Shown here: one piece after another, positions 7,236 to 13,860 of the stretch | Layout: each line of letters opens with the position of its first letter | Numbering within the stretch: the first letter of the stretch is position 1 | IMG/VR virus record: IMGVR_UViG_3300029448_005319 | Location: 1-34,600 of that record | Length of the DNA stretch: 34,600 nt | Source of the DNA: a virus | Direction: 5' to 3' (one strand) | Translations under genes and position numbers: made by a program | The notes under the pieces: model-generated | Told to the model about the DNA's origin: nothing | The model's input: the letters and a program-made list of their open reading frames with translations, nothing else | Database searches by the model: none

Positions 7236-7422
7236 TAGAGAATTGACACGAAAAGACAAAAACATTCCCGATCCCCCAGAGGGGTGGAGATATGCGATGT
7301 TTGCGTGTAAGACCAAAAAGAATCGGTGGGGACGAGAGGTCGCAGTACCCGAAGAATTGAACTACGAACCACTCAATGGTGATGCACGAGATGCGGAAAA
7401 GGTTTCAATACAAAAATCATAA
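7096..7422 (+). CDS. Hypothetical basic protein
   Basis: 108 aa from ATG 7096 (MTFRVTVTAKTRTGETVCES), with ATGAGGAAC as ribosome site about 9 nt upstream. It overlaps the DUF3310-like gene by 140 bases in a different frame. It starts with strands (FRVTVTAKTRTGETVC), then a Cys/Arg/Lys-rich helix (IDSCIRRMKRKYKGC), then a PPEGWRYAMFACKTKKNRWG segment. No known family. Both overlapping frames look protein-like, so the true relationship needs checking. Confidence 0.55.
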   Translation: MTFRVTVTAKTRTGETVCESYTDLTIDSCIRRMKRKYKGCSILTTTSRELTRKDKNIPDPPEGWRYAMFACKTKKNRWGREVAVPEELNYEPLNGDARDAEKVSIQKS

Positions 7423-7430
7423 ATATGGAC

Positions 7431-9011
7431 ATGAAAACATATCAAGACATCAAAGAACTCATTATTGAACAAAAGGTTACGAAGAAAAACATTCGTGACC
7501 GTTTGGTTGATGCATCTCCAGACTTAAAATCAATGTCAGATGTTGGTCGTGTTGAGTCTACATCTAATTCTATGGATATTAAAGCATTTGAACGACTGAT
7601 TCAAAGTGTATTCAAACCAGAAGAGACAGAAATTATAGCACCACAACTAGTAGGTAATTTAGGTAAAAAGAATAACAGTAGTAAATATGAAGCAGTTGTT
7701 TTCAAGAACCCAGAAAATAATATGGTGTATATTGTTAATCTAAAAACAGCAAAAGAGGCATTATCACCTAGAGGTGAAGATTGGGAAAGTATTATCACAG
7801 ACAAATACAACCAAATAAACAAACTGACACCAGACAACTCAGCGACAAATCATGCAGAGCAATTTTATCCTACTTATGAAGGTATTGGTTTAGAGATTGC
7901 AAAAACACTGACCGATACAATCGGCAAGTCTGCAATGGTTCAGTATGGTGCAGATTCATCAGGTTTAAGTTCATTTTGGACTTCATATGGTGGCAGTAAC
8001 AAGACACCAAAAACTGACATGTATACTAAGACACACAACATCTCACTGAAGAAAAAAGGTGGAAGTCAGTTGATGTCTGCAGCAAAGGGTGAGGCAATTG
8101 CAACTTTTTATGCCGCATTGGAATATATGGGGTCTGATAGAAGTAATAAAAAAGAAATTGATTCAATTATGGGTCAAATCGAAGAAGGATTTGACAAGGT
8201 AGCAACCACGATGTCCAAAGAGGCATTAGACAAGTTATCAAAAGATAAAGAATCACAAAGAAACATTTCACCAGAAGACAAAGCTGCACTTGAAAAGTAT
8301 TTGTCTGTTGAAAATTTTCATAAAGAATTGAATAAAGAAATTAAAGATCATTTGAATTTTGAGAGTAACGCACGGTTCATGGAATATTTTACATTTGAGG
8401 CAATGAGTGGACGCAAGAAGTTTGCATCAACACAACCTGTCGCATCAACTTGCATTGAGTTCGATGTAGATAAGGGTAATATTAGTAAGTATATTCCATT
8501 GACAAAAGACGGTAAAAACACGGGTCTTACAGATACACCGACTGTTTCAACTCAAGTCAAGTCAATTGCCAAACAAGTCAAACTTTATGTTGCATGGAAA
8601 TCATCGAAAGGCAATCCATACTCATCTTTCCGTGCGGGAGTTGAAGGTAAAGTGCAGTTAGCAGAATCAGCAGAACCATCTTATACCTTTGCTGATGTTG
8701 TTCGGGACACAATTCGCAATGATAAGTTTGTTAAGCAGTATGTGGGTAATTTATTAGAAGAAACCATTCAGTTAGACGAATTTGAAATTTTACGCAGAGC
8801 TGCACAAAAGATAAAAAAAGTAGCAGGACAAGCAGTTAGTTTTATCAAACGTATCTTTGGTAAGATATTCAATAAAGCAAAAACAGTCATCAAGCAAATT
8901 GCAAAACTTGGTAAGAAAGCATTCTCCACACTTCTCAAATTTTTTGGTGTTGAGGTGAGCACTGCACGAACAACTATTCCAAAAGATATTGAACAATTCG
9001 TTATTCTTTGA
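7431..9011 (+). CDS. Candidate head-packaged protein with PD-(D/E)XK-like motif and cationic C-terminal helix
   Basis: 526 aa from ATG 7431; an ATG two codons earlier (7425) is also possible. The N terminus MKTYQDIKELIIEQ closely resembles the capsid-targeting start of T4 internal proteins II and III (MKTYQEFIAE) and contains (I/L)-x-E sites like those cut by the T4 prohead protease gp21. In the middle, TPKTDMYTKTHNISLKKKGG (D, then S-x-K about ten residues on, with an upstream conserved-looking Glu) resembles a PD-(D/E)XK nuclease core, though the second acidic residue is a Ser. Near the end (about residues 455-505) is a Lys-rich amphipathic stretch (IKRIFGKIFNKAKTVIKQIA) like membrane-active peptides. 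It may be injected with the DNA. This is inference from motifs; the overall family is not recognised. Confidence 0.6.
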   Translation: MKTYQDIKELIIEQKVTKKNIRDRLVDASPDLKSMSDVGRVESTSNSMDIKAFERLIQSVFKPEETEIIAPQLVGNLGKKNNSSKYEAVVFKNPENNMVYIVNLKTAKEALSPRGEDWESIITDKYNQINKLTPDNSATNHAEQFYPTYEGIGLEIAKTLTDTIGKSAMVQYGADSSGLSSFWTSYGGSNKTPKTDMYTKTHNISLKKKGGSQLMSAAKGEAIATFYAALEYMGSDRSNKKEIDSIMGQIEEGFDKVATTMSKEALDKLSKDKESQRNISPEDKAALEKYLSVENFHKELNKEIKDHLNFESNARFMEYFTFEAMSGRKKFASTQPVASTCIEFDVDKGNISKYIPLTKDGKNTGLTDTPTVSTQVKSIAKQVKLYVAWKSSKGNPYSSFRAGVEGKVQLAESAEPSYTFADVVRDTIRNDKFVKQYVGNLLEETIQLDEFEILRRAAQKIKKVAGQAVSFIKRIFGKIFNKAKTVIKQIAKLGKKAFSTLLKFFGVEVSTARTTIPKDIEQFVIL

Positions 9012-9017
9012 TATAAT
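8989..9017 (+). promoter_or_regulatory. Sigma70-like promoter before dam
   Basis: TTGAAC (8989-8994), 17-nt spacer, TATAAT (9012-9017). The expected transcription start is almost at the dam ATG (9026), and no Shine-Dalgarno is present, so the mRNA may be leaderless. Confidence 0.65.
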
Positions 9018-9025
9018 AATAGACT

Positions 9026-9883
9026 ATGGCACAGATATATTCTCAAAAGACACCATTACGGTATCCTGGTGGTAAATCACGGGCAATGAAGGTCTTAGGT
9101 GATCACTTTCCTAGTGATATGCCTGTCTATCACGAACCATTCCTTGGTGGTGGTTCTGTTGCGATATGGGTGACGCAAGCATATCCTAATACTGATGTGT
9201 GGGTCAATGATCTCTATGGTAGTTTGTATACGTTTTGGACTCAACTTAGAGACAACTGCTCTGAACTCCAAAAAGCAGTCCGTGAAATAAAAGACACGGT
9301 GAAAGACGATAAGGGCATTGGAAAATCAGAGTTCAATCGCATGAAGGATCAGATCATCGAGACCGATGATCCACTGGTGATTGCATCGTACTTCTACGCA
9401 CTCAATAAGATGTCATTTAGTGGACTAACAGAATCACGCAGTTCGTATTCCAACCCATCACAGATATCTAACTTTACATACTTGGGTATTAATAAGATGC
9501 AAGGATACTCACATCTGATTCAACGTTGGAGGATCACCAACCTCGACTATCGTGAGTTACTAAAACGAGACGATGCTCTCGTGTTTCTTGATCCACCTTA
9601 TGAGATCAAATCTAATCTGTATGGTCGAGACGGTGAGACGCACGAATCATTTAATCATGATGACTTTGCGGATGCGTGTAATAACGCATCATGTAAGCAG
9701 TTTATTACATATAATGCAGATCAAAAAGTGCAAGACCGATTTCCTGATTGGAAACAAATCGTGTGGGACTTGAAGTATTCTATGTGCACTAATTCTAAAA
9801 ACTATGTCGAGCAAGAGAAAGATCGTAAGGAACTGATTCTACTCAACTATGAAGAAGACAACACCCTTGTACAATTCTTCTGA
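9026..9883 (+). CDS. dam: DNA adenine N6-methyltransferase (Dam family)
   Basis: 285 aa, close to E. coli Dam (278) and T4 Dam (259). Motif order fits the alpha class: motif X (TPLRYPGGKSRAMKVL), motif I for AdoMet binding (EPFLGGGSVAIW), a central target-recognition region, and catalytic motif IV DPPY (context ALVFLDPPYEIKSN). It transfers a methyl group from AdoMet to adenine N6 in phage DNA, most often GATC in this family, usually to resist host restriction or control packaging. No cognate endonuclease gene is adjacent. The next gene, with its own promoter, is a ParB-like protein. Confidence 0.93.
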   Translation: MAQIYSQKTPLRYPGGKSRAMKVLGDHFPSDMPVYHEPFLGGGSVAIWVTQAYPNTDVWVNDLYGSLYTFWTQLRDNCSELQKAVREIKDTVKDDKGIGKSEFNRMKDQIIETDDPLVIASYFYALNKMSFSGLTESRSSYSNPSQISNFTYLGINKMQGYSHLIQRWRITNLDYRELLKRDDALVFLDPPYEIKSNLYGRDGETHESFNHDDFADACNNASCKQFITYNADQKVQDRFPDWKQIVWDLKYSMCTNSKNYVEQEKDRKELILLNYEEDNTLVQFF

Positions 9884-9890
9884 TTTTGAC

Positions 9891-9920
9891 TTGACAAACT
9901 TGGATGAATAGTGTTATAGT
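9891..9920 (+). promoter_or_regulatory. Sigma70-like promoter before the ParB-like gene
   Basis: TTGACA (9891-9896), 18-nt spacer, TATAGT (9915-9920), in the 70-nt gap after dam. It gives a leader of about 28 nt containing AAGAGAA as ribosome site. Confidence 0.75.
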
Positions 9921-9953
9921 TACACTATCAAATTGAAATAAGAGAACTATATT

Positions 9954-10961
9954 ATGTTTTTAAAAACAAACTGTTTCACAAACTACAACAACTCAGGCAA
10001 ACTGAGTATCAGCGACTTAAATCCAAAGATTATGGATGGGCATCCAAATCTCATCTTTGCAGAAATCAAAATTCTTGATCCTAATTTTAAATTGATCAAC
10101 GATGGCAACTTTGGTATCCGCGAAGAAATGGATCAAGGTACAATTTCTGATCTACGGACCGCATTTATGATTGATGGGTGGGATGTAGACGAAAAGTTAA
10201 TCTGTGTTTCTACATGTGGACGAATCCTCGATGGGCGACATCGGTACGAAGCACTAAAAGCATTATTTCCAGATGGCATTCCTGTCGCGGTGTATGAGGT
10301 TGATAGTTATGATCCCGATGACACGCGGGATACCGCACACTATTTAAATGGTAAAAACAAACCAACTGTACGCGCTAAAAATGAAAACTATGTTGGTGAC
10401 TTGTTGCTTTGTGTGAAGAACGGTAAGGTTGGTGAAAATCCATCTGAAGATGATATTCGCACATATGCACAATCTCGCGCATGGGCACAGCAAACGGTTC
10501 AAGGTAATATCACAAAGATTGCCAAAGAAGTTTATCGTAAGTACACAGTCGGTGAAGACCTTATTCGTGGTGCACCAGGTGGTAACGAGAAAGAAAATTG
10601 GGAAGAGTGGTTAGGAGATATTATGCCTATCGACAAATGGAAAGGTCTTGATCCTAAACTGATGCACTATACCATAGTCTCGCAAGCAGATCAAGTGCAT
10701 CGTCCAGGTACAGCAATGCTTGGACCCATCCGTGAAGCATTTGTGAAGAACAAAACATTAAAGATTATTCTTTACACAAAGCACAAGTTTCCTAAAGAGG
10801 CAGTCAAAGCATACAAGGCATTCTCAAAAGCATTGAATAACTTTGTTCGCGACACACACATGAATCGTAAACCATACGAACTTTATGTTGTGCCCCAAAT
10901 AAATGGACGGTTTGATGAAGAATATGAAAACAAACAAATCATTCCACTGGATGAAGTATGA
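9954..10961 (+). CDS. ParB/Srx-fold domain protein
   Basis: 335 aa. Around residues 70-120, DEKLICVSTCGRILDGRHRYEALKALFPDG then IPVAVYEVD matches the ParB N-terminal (ParB/sulfiredoxin) fold: strand, then (I/L)-x-D-G-x-H-R-x-x-A. In such proteins this fold binds CTP or acts as a nuclease or ATPase. Residues 120-150 (DTRDTAHYLNGKNKPTVRA) follow as in other ParB-like proteins. The C-terminal half is mostly helical and basic (KHKFPKEAVKAYKAFSKALN), probably DNA- or protein-binding. It could act in DNA processing or modification together with the Dam enzyme upstream; that is a guess from adjacency. Its own promoter suggests separate, strong expression. Confidence 0.7.
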   Translation: MFLKTNCFTNYNNSGKLSISDLNPKIMDGHPNLIFAEIKILDPNFKLINDGNFGIREEMDQGTISDLRTAFMIDGWDVDEKLICVSTCGRILDGRHRYEALKALFPDGIPVAVYEVDSYDPDDTRDTAHYLNGKNKPTVRAKNENYVGDLLLCVKNGKVGENPSEDDIRTYAQSRAWAQQTVQGNITKIAKEVYRKYTVGEDLIRGAPGGNEKENWEEWLGDIMPIDKWKGLDPKLMHYTIVSQADQVHRPGTAMLGPIREAFVKNKTLKIILYTKHKFPKEAVKAYKAFSKALNNFVRDTHMNRKPYELYVVPQINGRFDEEYENKQIIPLDEV

Positions 10962-11158
10962 CACTACCCATCGAACGAAAGCACAGCGTCAATCGGACAC
11001 GGGAGTTTCTGATCGACTTGCTTGATCCAAAGAAAACCCCCCGTGTGCCCAAAGCAATACGAGACCATGCGTATCGTTGCGTCAAGCACTATCCCCTACC
11101 CTTTGAGATGGACGAGGCGGGACTACAAGCACCCAGAATATTTGGTGATGAGTTGTGA
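10958..11158 (+). CDS. BPSL0761-like small protein
   Basis: 66 aa. MTLPIERKHSVNRTREFLID then LLDPKKTPRVPKAIRDHAYRC matches a small family in proteobacteria and phages beginning M-T-x-P-x-E-R-x-x-x-V-x-x-T-R-E-F-L, ending in R-x-L/V-K-H-Y-P. No biochemical role known. ATGA overlap with the ParB-like gene and GTGA overlap downstream. Confidence 0.7.
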   Translation: MTLPIERKHSVNRTREFLIDLLDPKKTPRVPKAIRDHAYRCVKHYPLPFEMDEAGLQAPRIFGDEL

Positions 11159-11445
11159 TTACTTACAGCACCAACTGGATGGGTCCAATCAATGAGGATT
11201 GGATTGCTAAACACGGCACATGTTGGAGCGCAGGTCGTATTGACATTCGTGACGATAGCAAACATGGATACGATGGTTGGCATGAGTATTCGTTGCCACC
11301 TATGCACAACGAAGATTGGAATGATTTCAGTGGTTGGTTAGAAAGTTTTCAAACGCACGAACTTTGGGAGTTTGATGATATCGTAAAGTTGTATGAAAGT
11401 GCAAGTGGTAGAAAGATTCGATGGTGGAAAGACGATGAAACTTGA
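11155..11445 (+). CDS. Conserved hypothetical phage protein
   Basis: 96 aa from GTG 11155. MITYSTNWMGPINEDWIAKH, then CWSAGRIDIRD, then EDWNDFSGWLESFQTHELWE and a final KIRWWKDDE: this pattern of short tryptophan-rich blocks is typical of a hypothetical family in marine T4-like phages. No catalytic motif. Coupled to the preceding gene by GTGA overlap. Confidence 0.75.
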   Translation: MITYSTNWMGPINEDWIAKHGTCWSAGRIDIRDDSKHGYDGWHEYSLPPMHNEDWNDFSGWLESFQTHELWEFDDIVKLYESASGRKIRWWKDDET

Positions 11446-11749
11446 ACCAGAACAAGGTATCAATCCTGACTCATGGGTCATTGTCGAAGTCAACTACGAG
11501 GGTGAACAGTTTCAGAAGATTCTCAGTGGATGGAGTGGGGGATACCTTGATGGTGACGCATGGCGACTGTCATCCCGCATCAAAGAAATCAACATCAAAG
11601 TCAATCAAGATTACATTACGGTTGACACAGAGTCGGGTTCACGGTATACTCTATTCAAGAGTCGGCAAGGTCTGAGAATGTCCAATGCGGGCATCTATAA
11701 CCAATTGAAAGAACAGCACGGTGATAAGGTGGAGATTGTAGAACTATGA
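11435..11749 (+). CDS. Hypothetical beta-rich protein
   Basis: 104 aa from ATG 11435, overlapping the previous gene by 11 bases. MKLEPEQGINPDSWVIVEVN, then FQKILSGWSGGYLDGDAWRLSSRIKEI and a strand-rich part (YITVDTESGSRYTLFKSRQG): looks like an all-beta fold followed by a helix (NAGIYNQLKEQHGDKV). Such proteins accompany the preceding family in phage genomes. Function unknown. Confidence 0.7.
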   Translation: MKLEPEQGINPDSWVIVEVNYEGEQFQKILSGWSGGYLDGDAWRLSSRIKEINIKVNQDYITVDTESGSRYTLFKSRQGLRMSNAGIYNQLKEQHGDKVEIVEL

Positions 11750-11838
11750 AAAGAAAGTTATTAGTTTCTGTATGGAGATGCGGTGGCAAACTCTATCGAT
11801 CATACACTGATGGAAGTGTGGACATTGTAGAGTTATGA
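11746..11838 (+). CDS. 30-aa microprotein
   Basis: MKRKLLVSVWRCGGKLYRSY then TDGSVDIVEL. ATGA overlap with the previous gene. It ends in the same VDIVEL/VEIVEL-type strand as the preceding protein (KVEIVEL), which could reflect a partial duplication. No hydrophobic helix; probably a small beta-hairpin protein. Function unknown. Confidence 0.45.
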   Translation: MKRKLLVSVWRCGGKLYRSYTDGSVDIVEL

Positions 11839-11863
11839 ATGGAAACGATAAAGAGGGTATGGT

Positions 11864-11986
11864 ATGGAAATTGATGCAGATTTAATCGAAGTAGTGAATG
11901 AAACGTCATGGGTAGATGGGATAGGGACTATTGTTGTCTTGCTACTTGCCTATGCTGCTTATCGGTGGATCAAGAAGAATATCTAA
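11864..11986 (+). CDS. 40-aa single-TM microprotein
   Basis: An acidic N terminus (MEIDADLIEVVNE) is followed by one TM helix (GIGTIVVLLLAYAAY) and a basic end (RWIKKNI), giving a predicted N-out/C-in topology. An AAAGAGGG ribosome site lies upstream. Function unknown; one of many tiny membrane proteins in this region. Confidence 0.5.
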   Translation: MEIDADLIEVVNETSWVDGIGTIVVLLLAYAAYRWIKKNI

Positions 11987-12037
11987 AGTGCGCAGGGGTT
12001 GTGTGGTAGAGTGTGGGAAATAGTGGGTATAAAATAA

Positions 12038-12286
12038 ATGCCATTATTTAATAAAAGAGTGAGTGACCTCTCGCACCCAAACGACCGATCAGACACCCCC
12101 GCAGACACACGGAGAAGGTCTCTAAGCAAAGCAATTAGTTGGAGGGTAGTGGGGACACTCGACACATTCATCATCGGATCAGTGGTTACACAGCAGGTCT
12201 CAGTGGGTGCGACAATTGCATCGATAGAATTAGTGACGAAAGTTGCACTGTACTATGTTCACGAGCGTGTGTGGAATAAAGTGTAA
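12038..12286 (+). CDS. DUF2061 membrane protein
   Basis: 82 aa. RRSLSKAISWRVVGTLDTFI, then IGSVVTQQVSVGATIASIELVTKV and ALYYVHERVWNKV match DUF2061 (R-S-x-x-K-x-x-x-[WY]-R-x-x-G-x-x-D-T ... E-x-x-x-K-x-x-x-Y-Y-x-H-E-R-x-W). Two TM helices, with an N-terminal 30-residue polar stretch. The family is widespread in bacteria and marine phages, with no known activity. A second member lies at 14620. Confidence 0.85.
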   Translation: MPLFNKRVSDLSHPNDRSDTPADTRRRSLSKAISWRVVGTLDTFIIGSVVTQQVSVGATIASIELVTKVALYYVHERVWNKV

Positions 12287-12329
12287 ATCAAGTTGCAATG
12301 TACGATAGAAATATACAATGAATAAATGC

Positions 12330-12357
12330 TTGACTTTGTTTGAAATATCAGTATAAT
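12330..12357 (+). promoter_or_regulatory. Sigma70-like promoter
   Basis: TTGACT (12330-12335), 16-nt spacer, TATAAT (12352-12357), within the 98-nt gap after the DUF2061 gene. It leads to ATG 12385 with an AGAGGGCAGAG ribosome site. Confidence 0.75.
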
Positions 12358-12384
12358 AGGTACTGTGAAGAGGGCAGAGTTATT

Positions 12385-12477
12385 ATGCTGACAATACTGA
12401 AATGGATACTGATACTTGGTACACTGTACTTTGTCGGTGGGATACTCTTAGTTGCATTTATTATGGGAGCAGTGTGA
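12385..12477 (+). CDS. 30-aa single-TM microprotein
   Basis: MLTILKWILILGTLYFVGGI then LLVAFIMGAV: almost entirely one hydrophobic helix. It has its own promoter and ribosome site, and a TGATG overlap with the next gene. It may serve mainly to couple translation, or be a small membrane effector. Function unknown. Confidence 0.5.
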   Translation: MLTILKWILILGTLYFVGGILLVAFIMGAV

Positions 12478-12686
12478 TGTTGATGACGACTGAACTATAT
12501 GAAAGAATGAACAAACTGTGTGATGCACGGGTGATGTTCGATGATGAGCAGAGAGAGTTGGAACAAGCAGTGTATGATGCGATTGTTGCTGTTAATAAAG
12601 CAGAAGAATTGCTTAACGTTAATGAAGCAAGGCGACACTATGCCTTGAAAGAATATCGTAAAAGGGTGTTGACAGAGGTCGCCTAA
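12477..12686 (+). CDS. Small helical hypothetical protein
   Basis: 69 aa from ATG 12477 (overlap with previous stop); ATG 12483 is an alternative. MLMTTELYERMNKLCDARVM then FDDEQRELEQAVYDAIVAVNKAEELLNVNEARRHY is nearly all helix with heptad-like spacing and probably forms a coiled coil. The last 18 bases carry the -35 box of the next promoter. Function unknown. Confidence 0.6.
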   Translation: MLMTTELYERMNKLCDARVMFDDEQRELEQAVYDAIVAVNKAEELLNVNEARRHYALKEYRKRVLTEVA

Positions 12687-12697
12687 TGTGCGATAAT
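12669..12697 (+). promoter_or_regulatory. Sigma70-like promoter inside the end of the preceding gene
   Basis: TTGACA (12669-12674), 17-nt spacer, GATAAT (12692-12697). The leader after it (TGAATGAGAGAGAAGATT then ATG) resembles the leaders of the promoters at 15098 and 23490. Confidence 0.8.
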
Positions 12698-12723
12698 ACC
12701 TGTATTGAATGAGAGAGAAGATT

Positions 12724-12987
12724 ATGTACTTAGCAAAACCACAGTTTAACGGTCTCAAGCAGAAGACCTTTAAATTAAAGTATGATGCGATCAAGTATCT
12801 TGAAGAAGTTACTGGTTATGAGATGGACAAGGTGACAAAGTTCAAAGGAACTGATGTGACTTTTTATGCCAGAACCACTGTTTGGAACTATTGGCATGAT
12901 GTGGTGTTTACTCCGGGTGATATGATCCGTGCAGAGTTCGCAACGTATGATTGGGAACTCGTTGGTAAGTTGGAAGAGGTAGCATAA
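12724..12987 (+). CDS. Hypothetical protein behind a strong promoter
   Basis: 87 aa from ATG 12724, chosen because GAGAGAAG sits 4-11 nt upstream and matches the leader of the promoter family; an in-frame ATG at 12709 lies too near the expected transcript start. KPQFNGLKQKTFKLKYDAIK then YLEEVTGYEMDKVTKFKGTDVTFYARTTVW suggests a small alpha/beta protein with basic N terminus. No known motif. Confidence 0.65.
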   Translation: MYLAKPQFNGLKQKTFKLKYDAIKYLEEVTGYEMDKVTKFKGTDVTFYARTTVWNYWHDVVFTPGDMIRAEFATYDWELVGKLEEVA

Positions 12988-13085
12988 TGTCATACACACA
13001 GAACGAATTCGCATTGTTGTTTATTGGTGCGATAGTGTTGACAACAGTTGTTTATCTGTGGTATACTGACAATCTAAAGTTTTGA
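12987..13085 (+). CDS. 32-aa single-TM microprotein
   Basis: MSYTQNEFALLFIGAIVLTT then VVYLWYTDNLKF: one TM helix with short polar ends. TAATG overlap with the previous gene. Its coding sequence contains the TTGACA and TATACT boxes of the next promoter, so it may double as a regulatory region. Confidence 0.5.
   Translation: MSYTQNEFALLFIGAIVLTTVVYLWYTDNLKF
13038..13067 (+). promoter_or_regulatory. Sigma70-like promoter for the 13075-13427 RNA
   Basis: TTGACA (13038-13043), 18-nt spacer, TATACT (13062-13067), located inside the 32-aa gene. The start would be near 13074-13076, just at the beginning of the G+C-rich non-coding stretch. Confidence 0.7.
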
Positions 13086-13427
13086 AGTTGAGAGACTTCT
13101 CCAAGGTTCACTCTCTGCAGGAGTGATAGGAACGTGACCGAATGCCTCTCGCAGATGGGGGGTAAGGTAGACCGAAGGGGTAGCGCCCATGTCCTTCGCG
13201 GGAATGCAGGTCGTTGGGGGTCAATGTAGAAAGGTACATCTGATCGTACTCCCTTGGTGGTTACCCGAATCCACCCGTTCCGCATTTTATTTTACGACTC
13301 TCTCCACCCTGGGCATGGTGTATAACTGCCCCTTTGTGCTACCCCTATTTCCAAGAGAACATACAGTGTTTTGGGGGTTGTGTGTTGTGGAGTCCCAAGG
13401 TCTGCGAAATATGCCGCATATTTTTTT
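13075..13427 (+). ncRNA. Candidate structured non-coding RNA, G+C-rich
   Basis: About 350 nt between a promoter and a terminator with no convincing protein in any frame. By hand count it is about 50% G+C (about 62% in 13141-13200), clearly above its neighbours. Several local complementary pairs are visible: GAAGT/ACTTC near 13084-13099, CACTC/GAGTG near 13109-13125, CGAAGG/CCTTCG near 13173-13199, TGTA/TACA near 13225-13238, GGTGG/CCACC near 13256-13275, and a possible closing stem GGAACG (13129-13134) with CGTTCC (13276-13281). I do not recognise a known RNA family (it lacks RNase P, group I intron and 6S signatures). It may be a phage regulatory or decoy RNA. An 82-codon frame at 13189 looks non-coding. 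Confidence 0.5.
13407..13427 (+). terminator. Terminator hairpin, A+T-rich stem
   Basis: AAATATG (13407-13413), CCG loop, CATATTT (13417-13423), then further T. A perfect 7-bp stem with a short loop and a T run. It would end the candidate ncRNA. Confidence 0.65.
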
Positions 13428-13445
13428 CCATTTTTAGGTCGATTT

Positions 13446-13538
13446 ATGATTGATTACATTATCATGGGTACAATCGTCACAAGTCCCATTTGGATTATGG
13501 TACTCCTCTGTGTTTGGGAGAAATACTTTGTGGATTGA
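13446..13538 (+). CDS. 30-aa single-TM microprotein
   Basis: MIDYIIMGTIVTSPIWIMVL then LCVWEKYFVD: one TM helix. It starts 19 nt after the terminator hairpin; the ribosome site (TTTTAGGTCG) is weak. It overlaps the next small frame. Function unknown. Confidence 0.4.
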   Translation: MIDYIIMGTIVTSPIWIMVLLCVWEKYFVD

Positions 13539-13611
13539 ATACGGTTTCGCACTTGCTATGGGGTTAACCTTTGGTCTTCTATTGTGGACCATCATGTCAT
13601 GGGACGAGTAA
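13528..13611 (+). CDS. Possible 27-aa single-TM microprotein (TTG start)
   Basis: Reads (M)WIEYGFALAMGLTFGLLLW then TIMSWDE from a TTG at 13528 that overlaps the previous stop; GGGAG lies upstream inside the preceding gene (about 9 nt). One TM helix. The unusual start makes it uncertain, but without it the 13539-13615 gap would be empty in a tightly packed region. Confidence 0.3.
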   Translation: MWIEYGFALAMGLTFGLLLWTIMSWDE

Positions 13612-13615
13612 ATAT

Positions 13616-13774
13616 ATGTGGATACTCATATTAGTCATATACACAACGAGTGGAGAGTTTGTTCCCTACGAACAAGGAATCTATGACTCATGGTCTGAGT
13701 GTCACGGAACCAAAGATGCGTTACTATCTGAATTGAACGGTGCGTATCGTGCGACTTGTTTGGAGTGGAAGTAA
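13616..13774 (+). CDS. Small exported or membrane-anchored protein
   Basis: 52 aa. An N-terminal hydrophobic stretch (MWILILVIYTTSG) could be a signal peptide or anchor, then YEQGIYDSWSECHGTKDALL and a final Cys (YRATCLEWK). The two Cys residues (in SECHG and ATCLE) suit a disulfide in the periplasm. The layout (leader, S-x-x-E-C, helix, C) resembles the 76-aa protein at 27901, so the two may be distant paralogues. Confidence 0.55.
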   Translation: MWILILVIYTTSGEFVPYEQGIYDSWSECHGTKDALLSELNGAYRATCLEWK

Positions 13775-13860
13775 TGGAATTTGTGGCAGGACTGATTACT
13801 TGTTTATTCATTCTTTGGATGATGGTCAAAGCACAAGAGGATGATGACGATGAAAGTTAG
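13774..13860 (+). CDS. 28-aa single-TM microprotein with acidic tail
   Basis: MEFVAGLITCLFILWMMVKA then QEDDDDES. TAATG overlap with the previous gene; its end overlaps the next gene's start and supplies that gene's AGAGG ribosome site. Function unknown. Confidence 0.5.
   Translation: MEFVAGLITCLFILWMMVKAQEDDDDES

Noticed and set aside
7417-7424. CATAAATA as a late promoter for the 7431 gene
   Set aside because: The box touches the start codon, so a transcript would begin inside the gene; also one base off consensus.
13129-13284. A tRNA or intron-containing tRNA in the G+C-rich stretch
   Set aside because: GGAACG/CGTTCC and a GGTGG/CCACC arm mimic acceptor and T stems, but the loop is 10 nt instead of 7 and no D or anticodon arm can be drawn.
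13189-13437. 82-codon plus-strand frame in the G+C-rich stretch
   Set aside because: Composition is Trp/Cys/Pro-scattered with no domain, no good ribosome site, and it overlaps the terminator hairpin; better explained as non-coding RNA.
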